Assembly: GCA_947074145.1 (NCBI GenBank)
Contig: CAMTOJ010000013.1
Span: 1 to 64,000 of the forward strand
From: an uncultured Bacteroidales bacterium
Lineage (GTDB): Bacteria > Bacteroidota > Bacteroidia > Bacteroidales > JAUNSR01
Direction of reading: 5' to 3'
Length of the DNA: 64,000 nt
How positions within the stretch are numbered: the stretch's first letter is position 1; every line of letters starts with the position of its first letter. The position numbers were made by a program, and so were the translations under genes. Under the pieces are notes generated by a model that saw only the letters and a list, made by a program, of their open reading frames with translations, was not told the DNA's origin and did no database searches. Below are positions 1 to 9,214 of this stretch, piece after piece.

Positions 1-838
1 CATAACAGGATAATGATCAGAGATATAACAGTTGTCCGGTTTATCATCTATTATCTTATGAAACTTGATATTTATATCATCCGATGTGAAAATATAATCG
101 ATAATATTGCCATCTTTGATTTTTCCATAATTATGGAAAGTCATTTCAGGCCCCTCTTTTTTTTTGGGTTCTACACCTTGATTCAAATATAAACTTATCA
201 TCAAGCAATGATTTTATTATATCGGATTGAGGATTAGCATTAAAATCTCCTGTAATTATCAAATGATGGCCATTACTTACTTCTTTCGATATATTCTTAA
301 GAAGATCAACACTTTTCTCCCTGGCCAATTTCCCTACATGATCAAAATGAGTATTAAAAACAACAATAGTGTCATTATTGTTTTTATCAACAAGTATGGC
401 ATATGTCATGATTCTCTCACAAGCGGCATCCCATCCTTTGACACCGATCATCTTAGGATCTTCATTAAGGCCGAAAGTATTGGTTTTGAAAAGTTCAAAA
501 CGATCATTTTTAAAAAATATAGCGCAGTATTCTCCTTTTTTATCACCATCTTCTCTTCCTACACCAACAAATGAATATTCCGAATTCCCGGTTTTGATAT
601 CATTCAACTGATTATAAAGTACTTCTTGAGTTCCTATTATATCAGGTGAATAATCTTTAATCATCTTATTAAAATGATCTTTTCTATGTTTCCATGCATT
701 TTCTTTATCGTAATCAGTATCGTAACGAACATTTGAAGAGATAACACGCAGAGAGTTACCAGATCCTTTTTGAGCCAAATTAGATTGTGATGAAAAACCA
801 AACAATACTGAGAAAATGAGAATAAGATTTTTTTTCAT
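1..838 (-). pseudogene. Secreted endonuclease/exonuclease/phosphatase-family protein, frameshifted and cut by the window edge
   Basis: An exported phosphodiesterase or phosphatase of the EEP fold (DNase I-like). A signal peptide covers about residues 1-22. The metal-binding Glu sits in IIGTQEV (near residue 72), with FNTHFDHVG (near 161) and ITGDFNANP (near 195) further on. The open frame stops at 146 after a run of nine A residues on the coding strand (157-165 on the plus strand). Shifting frame at this run restores the family C-terminus, including GPEMTFHNYGK, IDYIF and SDHYPV, up to the window edge. One fewer A would give a continuous reading frame. The break is therefore a true one-base frameshift, a slippage site, or a sequencing error. 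In Bacteroidota such proteins often sit near polysaccharide or phosphate genes; the substrate cannot be told. Confidence 0.8.
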
Positions 839-932
839 AGGTTAAACAACGATATGATATATTAATATCGATAAAGATATATTTATTTATAAGCTATATC
901 AAATTAAGAAAGACATATATATTATGATTAGG

Positions 933-2255
933 TTAAGACGAAACAGAAACATCAGATATCCTTTTTCTTTCCAGACTCTGATCAACAATAGATGCTACTG
1001 TTGAATCTCCTGTTACATTAACAGAGGTCCTCAACATATCTATCGGTCTTTCTATTCCCAATATCAAAGCCATCCCATATTCCGGAATTCCTACTGATGC
1101 CAAAACCATAGTCATTATAACATAAGATCCTCCCGGAATACTTGGTGTTCCAATAGATGATATTACTGCCATCATAACAATAGTTGCAAGAGAAGTAAAA
1201 GTTAATTCTATTCCTAATACCTGAGCAATGAAGATAACCGCTACGGTCTGAAATAATGATGTCCCATCCATATTTACAGTACATCCGACAGGCAAAACAA
1301 ATGAAGTAACCTCATTAGACACGCCTAATTTCTTCTCTGTCACCTCAAGATTCAATGGCAAAGTAGCTGCTGAAGAACTTGTGGAAAAAGCAAAAAGCTG
1401 AACGGGATACATCGTTTTTATAAAATGTTTTACATTAGTTTTTGTAAACATCTTTATCAATAGGGGATAAAATCCGAACATAAGAAGAAGTAAGCCGAAA
1501 ATAGTTGTAATAGCATATACGCCTAAAGCTAAAAACATACTCAGTTGACCGGAAAAATCAACTACAAGCCCGGCCATTAAAGCAGCAACTCCAATAGGAG
1601 CACTCATTATTATTAAATCTACCACTTTCAGCATTATGAGATAAAACGATTCAAAAAAATTGACAACAGGAGAGACTTTTTCGTTTGGTAAAAGTATTAT
1701 TGCCAAACCTATCATAATTGCAAAAAATATTACTTGTAAAATCTTTCCGTTTTCAGATGCCGCCTTTATAAAGTTTGAGGGTACCAAATCGTTTAAAAAT
1801 GACAATGGAGCTCTGTTTTGTTGCGAAATATTAGAATATTGCTTTTCAACATTTTCATATTTATCAAACAAAGATGTCTGTTCGGTTTTATTCAGATATG
1901 ATCCCGGTTTTACTATTAATCCAAGTGATAAGCCTAAAAGAACTGCAACAACTGTGGTTGATATATATATTATAAGGGTCCGCAATCCTAATCTTGTAAA
2001 TTTGCCGATATCCATCACCCCCATTATTCCTTTTAAAAGAGAAAAAAATACAAGAGGAACTGCTATCATCTGAAGTAAACGAATAAATAAATTACCCCAG
2101 GGGCGAATCCAATCATTCACAAATCCTACTCCTTCACTAAACGACAGAGCTACAAAACCTATTATTATACCTATTATCATTCCAATTGTGATTTGTAAGT
2201 ATAATGGTAAATTTATTTTTTGTATGTATTGTTTCATATTGTTCAGTAAAGTCAT
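933..2255 (-). CDS. Dicarboxylate/amino acid:cation symporter (DAACS family)
   Basis: An inner-membrane, sodium- or proton-coupled symporter for glutamate, aspartate or C4-dicarboxylates. The 440 residues match the usual length of the GltP/GltT/DctA family. Signature parts are visible: the serine-rich hairpin STSSSAATLPLN (near residue 293), the NMDGT motif in CTVNMDGTSLFQ (near 328), and the second re-entrant hairpin IGTPSIPGG (near 370). At least eight hydrophobic segments surround these. The gene appears monocistronic, with 92 bases to the next downstream gene. A second Met at residue 7 is a possible alternative start. Family assignment is secure; the exact substrate is not. Confidence 0.93.
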   Translation of the reverse strand: MTLLNNMKQYIQKINLPLYLQITIGMIIGIIIGFVALSFSEGVGFVNDWIRPWGNLFIRLLQMIAVPLVFFSLLKGIMGVMDIGKFTRLGLRTLIIYISTTVVAVLLGLSLGLIVKPGSYLNKTEQTSLFDKYENVEKQYSNISQQNRAPLSFLNDLVPSNFIKAASENGKILQVIFFAIMIGLAIILLPNEKVSPVVNFFESFYLIMLKVVDLIIMSAPIGVAALMAGLVVDFSGQLSMFLALGVYAITTIFGLLLLMFGFYPLLIKMFTKTNVKHFIKTMYPVQLFAFSTSSSAATLPLNLEVTEKKLGVSNEVTSFVLPVGCTVNMDGTSLFQTVAVIFIAQVLGIELTFTSLATIVMMAVISSIGTPSIPGGSYVIMTMVLASVGIPEYGMALILGIERPIDMLRTSVNVTGDSTVASIVDQSLERKRISDVSVSS

Positions 2256-2361
2256 TTTGTCGTAATTTATTTATTCAACATTACAAAAAGCACACTCTAT
2301 CATGCTTTTCAATTGCTAATGTAAACAAATTAACCAATTTTCAACACATTGCTATACCAAT

Positions 2362-2405
2362 AAAAAAATCAGGACATAGGTTCCTTTCAACCTATGCCCT
2401 GATTT
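2362..2405 (-). terminator. Rho-independent terminator of the pectin-degradation genes
   Basis: Arms at 2366-2382 and 2389-2405 pair over 17 bases with one A/C mismatch around a 6-base loop. On the minus strand the stem is followed by a T-rich run. It lies just after the stop of the gene ending at 2431. Confidence 0.75.
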
Positions 2406-2430
2406 AAATTACTATTTATATGAAATAATT

Positions 2431-4560
2431 TTATTTCAAATAATCATTAAGCTTACAACTTGGAAGTTCTTTTAATCCTTCGATTATAGAAGATGCATTT
2501 ATTTTAGCTCCATCCTGTGTATTATGAACACCATCTACATAATAAGGAGCAGCCTGCTCTTTACCGCCCATAGCCTCAAATTTAACAGCTGAACGTTCAT
2601 TTAGATCGATATAGAAAACACCCTCTTGTTCTGCAACCTCTTTAGACCACTTGCCATATGTGTTTTCACATCTGTTTACTCTGTTTTCTGTCCATCTGTT
2701 AGTTGGTGTATGAGAAGTTACAATTACATGAGCTCCTTTAGCTTTTGCCTGACGTATAAAAATACGAAGATAATGACCGAAAGTATATACCGTCTCTGTT
2801 CCTGCATTACGCTCCATAACTACATTCTGTTTTTCATCACCTGTTCCTCTTAGAGAAGCACGAGCGCGGCCTGTATTTAAAGGACCTCCGTCATTATGTC
2901 CGAAATCAACAATCAAGTAATCACCCTCTTTAATTCCCGGTAAAACTTTTTCCCAAAGACCTTCTGTAAAATATGTACGGCTACTACGTCCGCCAAGAGC
3001 ATGATTCTCAACAGTGATTTTATTATCATCAAAAAACTCCTGGAAGAAGCTTCCCCAGCCCCACATTCCACCTTCACCTTTTCCGCCTCCACATTTCACG
3101 GTACTGTCACCGATTAAGAACGCAACAGGATTATTTCCCTTTCTTGAAGCTCCCGACACAGGACGATTGCTTAGATAGAAAATTGGTTCTGTTTGACCTG
3201 TTGGAGAATTATAGAAATGTAACCCGCTATCATTCATCTGAGGATGTTTTGATTTTGTAAGTTTTATCATTTCAGCACCCGCCATAATCACCGGCCCATA
3301 ACCATGCGCCGCATATTCACTTACAGGTCTATGATAATAAAAAGCAGGATCAAACGCCATACCTGTTCCTACACAAGTTCCCTCTACCTGACCCTCTTTA
3401 TTTATTTTTGTTTTAACTGCATGCCATCCGAGTTGTGCAACCGGTGCATAAGAGATCGCGTCAATCCATCCCTTATTTACAGCATGAGCAATACAATACG
3501 TAAAAATAGCTGTAGCAGATGTTTCAAGATATGAATCCTGTTTATCTAATAATTGATGCCAGAATCCACTTCCGCTCTGATATGAAGCAACACCTTTTAT
3601 ATGAGCTCTCAACTGTTTAAGTACAGCTTCCCTCTGAGGATGATTATTAGGTAAAAAATCAAGAACTTCACACATTGCAAGCATAGCCCAACCGTTTGCT
3701 CTTGCCCAATGGTAATTAGGTTGTTCGGTCAAACCCTCAACCCATCCGTGACGATAAATCCCCTTTTCAGGAAGGAACATACGTTCAGAGAACTGAAGAA
3801 CCTGTTTTGCTGCCTCAGTTTGGAATTTAGCATTATGATCTCTTGCATAAGACCCCATTACAGCGATTGAAGGGATTGCCATATACATATCATCAAGCCA
3901 CATTGTATTATTATGTGGTCTGAAACGAGCAAAAGTTCCATCAAATAATCTATGCTCCTTATACATTATAAAATTGAAATAATTATCAATCATTTGTTGA
4001 TAAGGAAGAGATTTATTATTCATATGAATCTTCATCATAGCCGAGCACATAGCTCCTGCATCATCAAGAGCATGAGGTGTCAACATCTGCTTCATCAAAG
4101 GATCAACCTCGCCATATTGAGTATATACTCTTTGGAAATGAGGGAATATTTCAGTTAAGAAATTAAATCGATCCATTGCATATTTTGTATAAAGAGTATC
4201 TCCCGTAGCTTCTGCAGCTATAAGCATTGCATTATAAGTCACACCCCACTCATAACTACCAATACGAAAAGTCCCTCTTTCAAGTTGGGCATTCTGATCC
4301 ATATTTTCGTAATCCGTAATTACTTTACCTGTCTTTTTATCAACTACTCTTGTGGGTGTACAAGATTCAAGATAACGTAATACTCGATCTATATCTTTTT
4401 TTATTTCATCTATCGATAATGCTCCATAAGGGGTTTCATAATCAGGTTGCAATAAATGCAATGGTGTGTTAGAATCATTGATGGCAGCTTTTTTCTTTTG
4501 TGCCATTCCCGGCGACGCCATCGATAAAAGTAATGCGACTGCTAAAAAATTCTTATTCAT
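2431..4560 (-). CDS. Secreted two-domain pectinase: GH105-type unsaturated rhamnogalacturonyl hydrolase fused to an SGNH rhamnogalacturonan acetylesterase
   Basis: A signal peptide of about 20 residues ends in MAQ. Residues about 45-440 form an (alpha/alpha)6 barrel of the GH88/GH105 type, with WLDDMYMAIPSIA (near 221) and HWARANGWAM typical of unsaturated rhamnogalacturonyl hydrolases (YteR-like). Residues about 475-705 form an SGNH esterase: IGDSTVK with the nucleophile Ser (near 483), GGRSSRTYF, GHNDGG (near 554) and DGVHNTQDGA carrying the Asp-His pair (near 676). Predicted role: remove acetyl groups from rhamnogalacturonan I and cleave the unsaturated galacturonate from lyase products. 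The next gene upstream on the same strand is a PL11-type lyase that would make those products, 97 bases away, so the two probably act together. Confidence 0.88.
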   Translation of the reverse strand: MNKNFLAVALLLSMASPGMAQKKKAAINDSNTPLHLLQPDYETPYGALSIDEIKKDIDRVLRYLESCTPTRVVDKKTGKVITDYENMDQNAQLERGTFRIGSYEWGVTYNAMLIAAEATGDTLYTKYAMDRFNFLTEIFPHFQRVYTQYGEVDPLMKQMLTPHALDDAGAMCSAMMKIHMNNKSLPYQQMIDNYFNFIMYKEHRLFDGTFARFRPHNNTMWLDDMYMAIPSIAVMGSYARDHNAKFQTEAAKQVLQFSERMFLPEKGIYRHGWVEGLTEQPNYHWARANGWAMLAMCEVLDFLPNNHPQREAVLKQLRAHIKGVASYQSGSGFWHQLLDKQDSYLETSATAIFTYCIAHAVNKGWIDAISYAPVAQLGWHAVKTKINKEGQVEGTCVGTGMAFDPAFYYHRPVSEYAAHGYGPVIMAGAEMIKLTKSKHPQMNDSGLHFYNSPTGQTEPIFYLSNRPVSGASRKGNNPVAFLIGDSTVKCGGGKGEGGMWGWGSFFQEFFDDNKITVENHALGGRSSRTYFTEGLWEKVLPGIKEGDYLIVDFGHNDGGPLNTGRARASLRGTGDEKQNVVMERNAGTETVYTFGHYLRIFIRQAKAKGAHVIVTSHTPTNRWTENRVNRCENTYGKWSKEVAEQEGVFYIDLNERSAVKFEAMGGKEQAAPYYVDGVHNTQDGAKINASSIIEGLKELPSCKLNDYLK

Positions 4561-4657
4561 TTTATATAAAGTATTAGATAGGATATTAAAGCATTAAAAA
4601 AAAATAATCAACAGTATATCCTAAAAATGTGTTATTAAATTTATTTTCTATTTATTG

Positions 4658-6727
4658 TTAAAACTTCCAACCTCTGAATTTATTACCTTTTTTATTCAAA
4701 TCAGCACCAAAATAAAATCCGGTTTGGGTTGGTTGATTATATGCTACATTCTGCATAGCAATACTTGTTCGGTAAACAGGGTCATGAAGAAATGTATGAA
4801 ATCTATATTCTGTATCCTCGGTAGATATATAAAGACGTAAAGCATTATTATCTTCTGTTCTAACAAGAACCTCCTCTCTCCAATCCCCTATAATATCTCC
4901 CTGAAGACAAGGATTAGCTTTAGTTCCATTATTACTCAAACAATTGTCAAATTTCACTATTGTTTTACATTCAGCTGAATTATAATCATATTTAGATATA
5001 GCTGTTTTATCCAAAAGCTCTCTCAATAAATCACCGGTCCACCATACAGCCATATTTAAAGATAATTTTTTAGGCGATTCACTTATTACCTCACCCTTAA
5101 AATTTCTTATTCCTCCACTGGCACTACTCCACATCTCAACTCCGGGTGAAGTAGGATCAATATCGGCTGCCATTGCTCTTCCTACATCATCTTTCGAAGG
5201 TATTTGCCAAAGAACTTCTCCTGTACATGCATTTTTAAATGAAGATCCGTCTTTTTTATTTTCATGGCAATTCCAAACCTGAAGAGCATTACTTTCCGAA
5301 TCAAAACAAGTCAGATGCATCGCATCTCCATGTCCCATACCTGTTGTATAAAGACCTGTACCGTCATTATTGAAGACACATGAACCGTAAACTATTTCAT
5401 CACATCCATCTCCATCAATATCCCCAACTCTTAGATTATGATTTCCTTGTCCTGCATATCCTTCATTTCCTTTAACATTACTGTCAAAAAACCATTTTTC
5501 TTTCAATTCTTTACCATCCCAATCATATGCAGCAAGAGTTGTTCTTGTATAATATCCTCGACACATTACAACAGATGGTCTTTCACCGTCAAGATAAGCA
5601 ACAGCAGCTAAAAAACGATCACTTCTGTTAGCTCTCGGATCTCCCCAGCCTTGAGAATCTCCGCGTTGAGGTTTATAATCGGTTGTATATAATGCCTCTC
5701 CCGTTTCCCCACTAAAGACTGTAAGATATTCTGGTCCTTTCAAAATTCGACCCTGATGCAAAGGTGTTATATATTTACCTTTCCACTCCTCTGTATTTTT
5801 AACAGAATCTGTTTTAAGGATAGGACGCATATCATGAGTTCTTGTTTTTGAAGCATCACCGGTTTCCCTATAATCAGCCTTAGGATCTCCTATTATTTTC
5901 CCTTTGGAATCCTTCGAACCATCAGCTGTTTTCATTATTACCTCAGCCTTTCCATCTCCGTCAAAATCGAAAACCATAAATTGAGTATAATGAGCTCCGG
6001 CTCTTACGTTATGACCAAGATCTATCCTCCATATTTTTTCACCTGTTAATTTGTAACAATCTATTATTACATTCCCGGTATATCCGTCATGAGCATTATC
6101 TTTTGAATTAGTAGGATCCCATTTCAGAATTATCTCAAAATTTCCGTCTCCATCTACATCTCCTATACTCGCATCATTTGCTGTATAAGAATATGTATGA
6201 CCTGCAGGAGTAACTCCGTCAGAGGGTTTATCCAATGGTATTTCAATATATCCTATCGGGGAGTCTGCGCTTAAAGTATATGCGCCATTGGCCGCTACTT
6301 TAATCTCTTTATTGTCTATTTGATCTCCGATATTTTCTGTTTTTTTCTCCTTTATTCGATCCGGATCAATCTCCTTTCCTTTTGAAAGAGCTTTTATCAC
6401 ATATTCAGTTTTTACTTTTCCGTCATTCTCAGAATCGACAAAACATGTAGCACCGGTGATTGGCTTTTTATTAATCTTCACACCGTTTTTGTAAACATTA
6501 AATGAAGTTTTATCAGTATCACTTTGAAGTGAACGCCAACTGACGACTACGCTTTTGGCATCCTTGCGAACAGCAACTACGCCTCGATTTAATACTTCTC
6601 TTTGGATTTTGGAATGATCGTAATTTGTTTGGGAAATAATTTCCACGGGAAGAGAAAACAGTGCAACAGAAGCAAATAGATATTTTGCCAACTTTGCAGC
6701 AGGTAACAATTTTAAATTTCTAATCAT
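4658..6727 (-). CDS. Secreted rhamnogalacturonan endolyase, polysaccharide lyase family 11 type
   Basis: Predicted to cut the rhamnogalacturonan I backbone by beta-elimination (YesW/YesX-like). The signal peptide spans about residues 1-32. An N-terminal fibronectin-like segment starts with RGVVAVRKDAKSVVVSWRSL. The beta-propeller body carries calcium-binding Asp-rich loops such as DVDGDGNFE, DFDGDGKAE and DIDGDGCDE, and also RAGAHYTQFMVFDFDGDG and HDGYTGNVIID, which are typical of PL11. At 689 residues it is a full-length single-module enzyme. It lies upstream of the GH105-esterase fusion and both likely share a transcript. No SusC/SusD pair is in this window, so this is a small pectin locus rather than a classical polysaccharide utilization locus. 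Confidence 0.9.
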   Translation of the reverse strand: MIRNLKLLPAAKLAKYLFASVALFSLPVEIISQTNYDHSKIQREVLNRGVVAVRKDAKSVVVSWRSLQSDTDKTSFNVYKNGVKINKKPITGATCFVDSENDGKVKTEYVIKALSKGKEIDPDRIKEKKTENIGDQIDNKEIKVAANGAYTLSADSPIGYIEIPLDKPSDGVTPAGHTYSYTANDASIGDVDGDGNFEIILKWDPTNSKDNAHDGYTGNVIIDCYKLTGEKIWRIDLGHNVRAGAHYTQFMVFDFDGDGKAEVIMKTADGSKDSKGKIIGDPKADYRETGDASKTRTHDMRPILKTDSVKNTEEWKGKYITPLHQGRILKGPEYLTVFSGETGEALYTTDYKPQRGDSQGWGDPRANRSDRFLAAVAYLDGERPSVVMCRGYYTRTTLAAYDWDGKELKEKWFFDSNVKGNEGYAGQGNHNLRVGDIDGDGCDEIVYGSCVFNNDGTGLYTTGMGHGDAMHLTCFDSESNALQVWNCHENKKDGSSFKNACTGEVLWQIPSKDDVGRAMAADIDPTSPGVEMWSSASGGIRNFKGEVISESPKKLSLNMAVWWTGDLLRELLDKTAISKYDYNSAECKTIVKFDNCLSNNGTKANPCLQGDIIGDWREEVLVRTEDNNALRLYISTEDTEYRFHTFLHDPVYRTSIAMQNVAYNQPTQTGFYFGADLNKKGNKFRGWKF

Positions 6728-7045
6728 GGTGTGTGTTAACGTTGTGTTATAAAATAGTGTAATTAACCTAAATGGTTTTCGGTATATGTATAGTGTTCCA
6801 CAAATTAAATTAAAATATTCTTGATTATCATTATTTAATTAAATTTTATTCTTCTTTATTTATTAAAAAATGGAGAAATAACCTATAAATTCAGTATTTC
6901 TTCTTTCGATAATTTATTTATTCTTAATCTGCAAAATAGATCTAAAAAAAAACCGGATAAACATCTCAATGATGCTATCCGGCTTTTCTTTATTATGTAT
7001 TCTGAAATATATAACGTTCTGTTATTATTTCAAAGGATTATATAT
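6728..7045. other. Intergenic region, 318 bases
   Basis: Very AT-rich sequence upstream of the lyase gene and downstream of the L,D-transpeptidase-like gene. It contains a terminator-like hairpin near 6944-6990 and no convincing small gene. A full TTTG/TAnnTTTG promoter pair for the lyase was not found. Confidence 0.5.
6944..6990 (-). terminator. Probable terminator after the L,D-transpeptidase-like gene
   Basis: CCGGATA at 6953-6959 pairs with TATCCGG at 6976-6982. Nested pairing of ATC with GAT lies inside the loop. A-rich and T-rich flanks stand on either side, so it could work in both directions. Confidence 0.55.
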
Positions 7046-7801
7046 TCAACTATTAACACTATCTATCAATTCCGATTTTTTATTATAATCGTCATTATTT
7101 GCATAGATATATAATACAGATCCATCTTTTATAGTATTTATAATTGGCTTATTCAATGTTTGAGGAAGAGCCGGACAACCAAGACTTCTGCCTAAACGAC
7201 GCCCATTTACTGCAACTGAAGGATTAGCATAAGCTGCACCATGTATAACTATGGCACGCTCGCGAGCTTTATCATTGAATCCCTTTTCAAGTCCGTCAAG
7301 TCGTAGAGAAAATCCATTCCCACCCTGATATGTCTCTGAAGTGAGGTAAAAACCAAGCGAACTCTTATTAGACCCTGATATATTTGAAAAAGAAGTTGCG
7401 TACATCTCTCCGCTATTCTTGCCATGAGCAACCACTGTTGAATAAAGAATCTTTTTATCCTTCATATCGATAACATACATACGATCTTTATTCGAGGGTT
7501 TTGTAAAATCAATTATAGTAAGTATCTCTTTCTTCTTATCTGTTATCTTCTCATATCCGCTATATGCCTGACAAAAAGCTTCATAAGAAACTTCATTTTC
7601 AAGCTTCAGCTCATCAAACAACGACTTAGCTTGTAAAGCATCAAAACTTTTTGATTCTTTTTCATCTATATCAGTTTTTGGTGATACGGTCACCGATTCT
7701 ATGGCTTGTTCCGCTTTTTTACTTAATGTCTGAGAATTAAGCATTACACCACTAATGCCGATAGCCATACATAAAAGAATTGAAGAAGTAAACTTTTTCA
7801 T
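7046..7801 (-). CDS. Exported murein L,D-transpeptidase catalytic-domain protein (YkuD_2 type)
   Basis: A periplasmic protein with an N-terminal signal segment (residues about 1-24). The C-terminal half shows VIHGAAY (near 186) and GRSLGCPALP with the candidate catalytic Cys near 205; these match the HG and SLGCP motifs of the YkuD_2 family. Such proteins are predicted to make or exchange peptidoglycan cross-links, although most family members are uncharacterised. The next gene upstream on the same strand encodes a second, differently built L,D-transpeptidase, 88 bases away, so the two may form an envelope unit. Confidence 0.82.
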   Translation of the reverse strand: MKKFTSSILLCMAIGISGVMLNSQTLSKKAEQAIESVTVSPKTDIDEKESKSFDALQAKSLFDELKLENEVSYEAFCQAYSGYEKITDKKKEILTIIDFTKPSNKDRMYVIDMKDKKILYSTVVAHGKNSGEMYATSFSNISGSNKSSLGFYLTSETYQGGNGFSLRLDGLEKGFNDKARERAIVIHGAAYANPSVAVNGRRLGRSLGCPALPQTLNKPIINTIKDGSVLYIYANNDDYNKKSELIDSVNS

Positions 7802-7889
7802 AAAATAGTAATTTAGATTGAGTTATTAATTAATTAGCTCTTATCAATAAAAGAGCGCTAAATATAAGATAATGGTATATAAGATTATT

Positions 7890-8840
7890 TTATTCTATAA
7901 CAACAACAAGTGTATCGAAAGTTTTAGCCCAGTCGTAAACGAATTTAGCGTGAGAAGTTGCATTCCTTACACACATATGAGATCTTGGTGTTGTTCCAAG
8001 CGATGGGCTATATTCTTTAATTTCTGTTGAAGGATAATTCACAGGTATTCCATGAATATATCCCCCTTTTGTAAATCGACTTGCGTAAGGAGAAAATCCC
8101 GCTATTTCGGTTGAGCCATCTTTTAAATATAACATCTTTTGCTTTTTTTCCTGAACAACAAATATACCCAAAGGTGTTGGCGACATATATGGAGGTTTTT
8201 TAAGACCAGTTGTTGCAGGATTCATACTTTTCACGACCCAAATACCACTATCTTTCTCTATTGTTGTTATATTCTGGTTCTTTCTGTCAACGAATATCAC
8301 TTTATTCATATTCATTTTCGAACTCCTGGGAATATATCTCTTTGGGATAAGCCAATCATTACCATCATTTATTGAATGAGCATAAATAAATGTACCTATA
8401 GTATCAATTATCACTACGGGCCAACCATCTTTCCCGTAAATTTCAGGAGTTATAGTATCATTAAGAGAATAAAGCGGAACCGATTGGTATCTTTCTGTTC
8501 CAAGAGTATCAGAGACTCTGTTATATTCATTTCTTACATAATTCTTGACCACAGGAGCTTCCCTGTTTCGGTTTTTGTAGTTGTTCAAAACACCCCATTC
8601 GTGCTGTTCATCTCTCACATTATCAATAAGAATAAGATATTCACCAATCTTATCCCATTGAAAGACTCTTATTTTATTATTGTATTTCACCGAGTCTTTA
8701 GGGACATATTTAGTGAAAACCAAATCTTTTTTCAATATTACATTATCAATCTTTATTATCTCTGATTTTAGTTCTGAAATAAAAAGAGAAAATATAATAA
8801 TAACCGCACATCTTATATTATTGAAACAGTTACTTGTCAT
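7890..8840 (-). CDS. Exported L,D-transpeptidase (YkuD family)
   Basis: The N-terminal hydrophobic segment (about residues 10-25) is a signal peptide or anchor. The C-terminal domain from about residue 205 carries SPTPLGIFVV, GGYIHGIPV (His near 261) and PRSHMCVRN (Cys near 288). These are the HG and SH-x-C-x-R motifs of YkuD L,D-transpeptidases, which link peptidoglycan stem peptides through 3-3 bonds or attach other molecules. The usual Gly in SHGC is replaced by Met. A middle region around DGWPVVIIDTIGTF may be an SH3-like or wall-binding part; that is a guess. A CAAAnnTA match at 8882-8889 is a candidate -7 element on the minus strand, without a clear -33 partner. Confidence 0.83.
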   Translation of the reverse strand: MTSNCFNNIRCAVIIIFSLFISELKSEIIKIDNVILKKDLVFTKYVPKDSVKYNNKIRVFQWDKIGEYLILIDNVRDEQHEWGVLNNYKNRNREAPVVKNYVRNEYNRVSDTLGTERYQSVPLYSLNDTITPEIYGKDGWPVVIIDTIGTFIYAHSINDGNDWLIPKRYIPRSSKMNMNKVIFVDRKNQNITTIEKDSGIWVVKSMNPATTGLKKPPYMSPTPLGIFVVQEKKQKMLYLKDGSTEIAGFSPYASRFTKGGYIHGIPVNYPSTEIKEYSPSLGTTPRSHMCVRNATSHAKFVYDWAKTFDTLVVVIE

Positions 8841-9214
8841 AATCTATAAATAATATATTATTCCTCCTAAGTAACTAACCACAAAATTAGATATAATGTT
8901 CTGATTTTGAAGTTAATATTATCAAACTAAACATAAGTATCCTAATACTAAAAAGCTCTTAATTTGGGTATTTATAATACTCAAATAAGTCTGTTTCCTT
9001 TAACTTATTTTCAATATATAACATCTTCTAAAACATCTATTCTACAAATATCAATAGCAAGTATCATGTAAAGAAAAACAGATCCCAATCTAATATAACA
9101 GAACTAAAATGTAGTAAAAATGAAATAGTAATTAAATGATATTATAACAGAATAGAAACACTTATGAAACCCTATACCTATTTATTTGCACTGACAAAAT
9201 AATAGAATTAATAA
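8841..9214. other. Divergent intergenic region, 374 bases
   Basis: AT-rich DNA between the L,D-transpeptidase gene and the TonB-receptor gene. It must hold promoters for both directions. A minus-strand -7 candidate lies at 8882-8889. No repeat, RNA gene or operator could be recognised. Confidence 0.45.

Noticed and set aside
1660-2073. Plus-strand open frame opposite the symporter gene
   Set aside because: It is antisense to a complete, well-matched transporter gene and has no recognised motif.
9164-9202. Alternative upstream start for the TonB receptor
   Set aside because: The ATG at 9164 is in frame but followed by a stop codon before the real start; 12 codons only.
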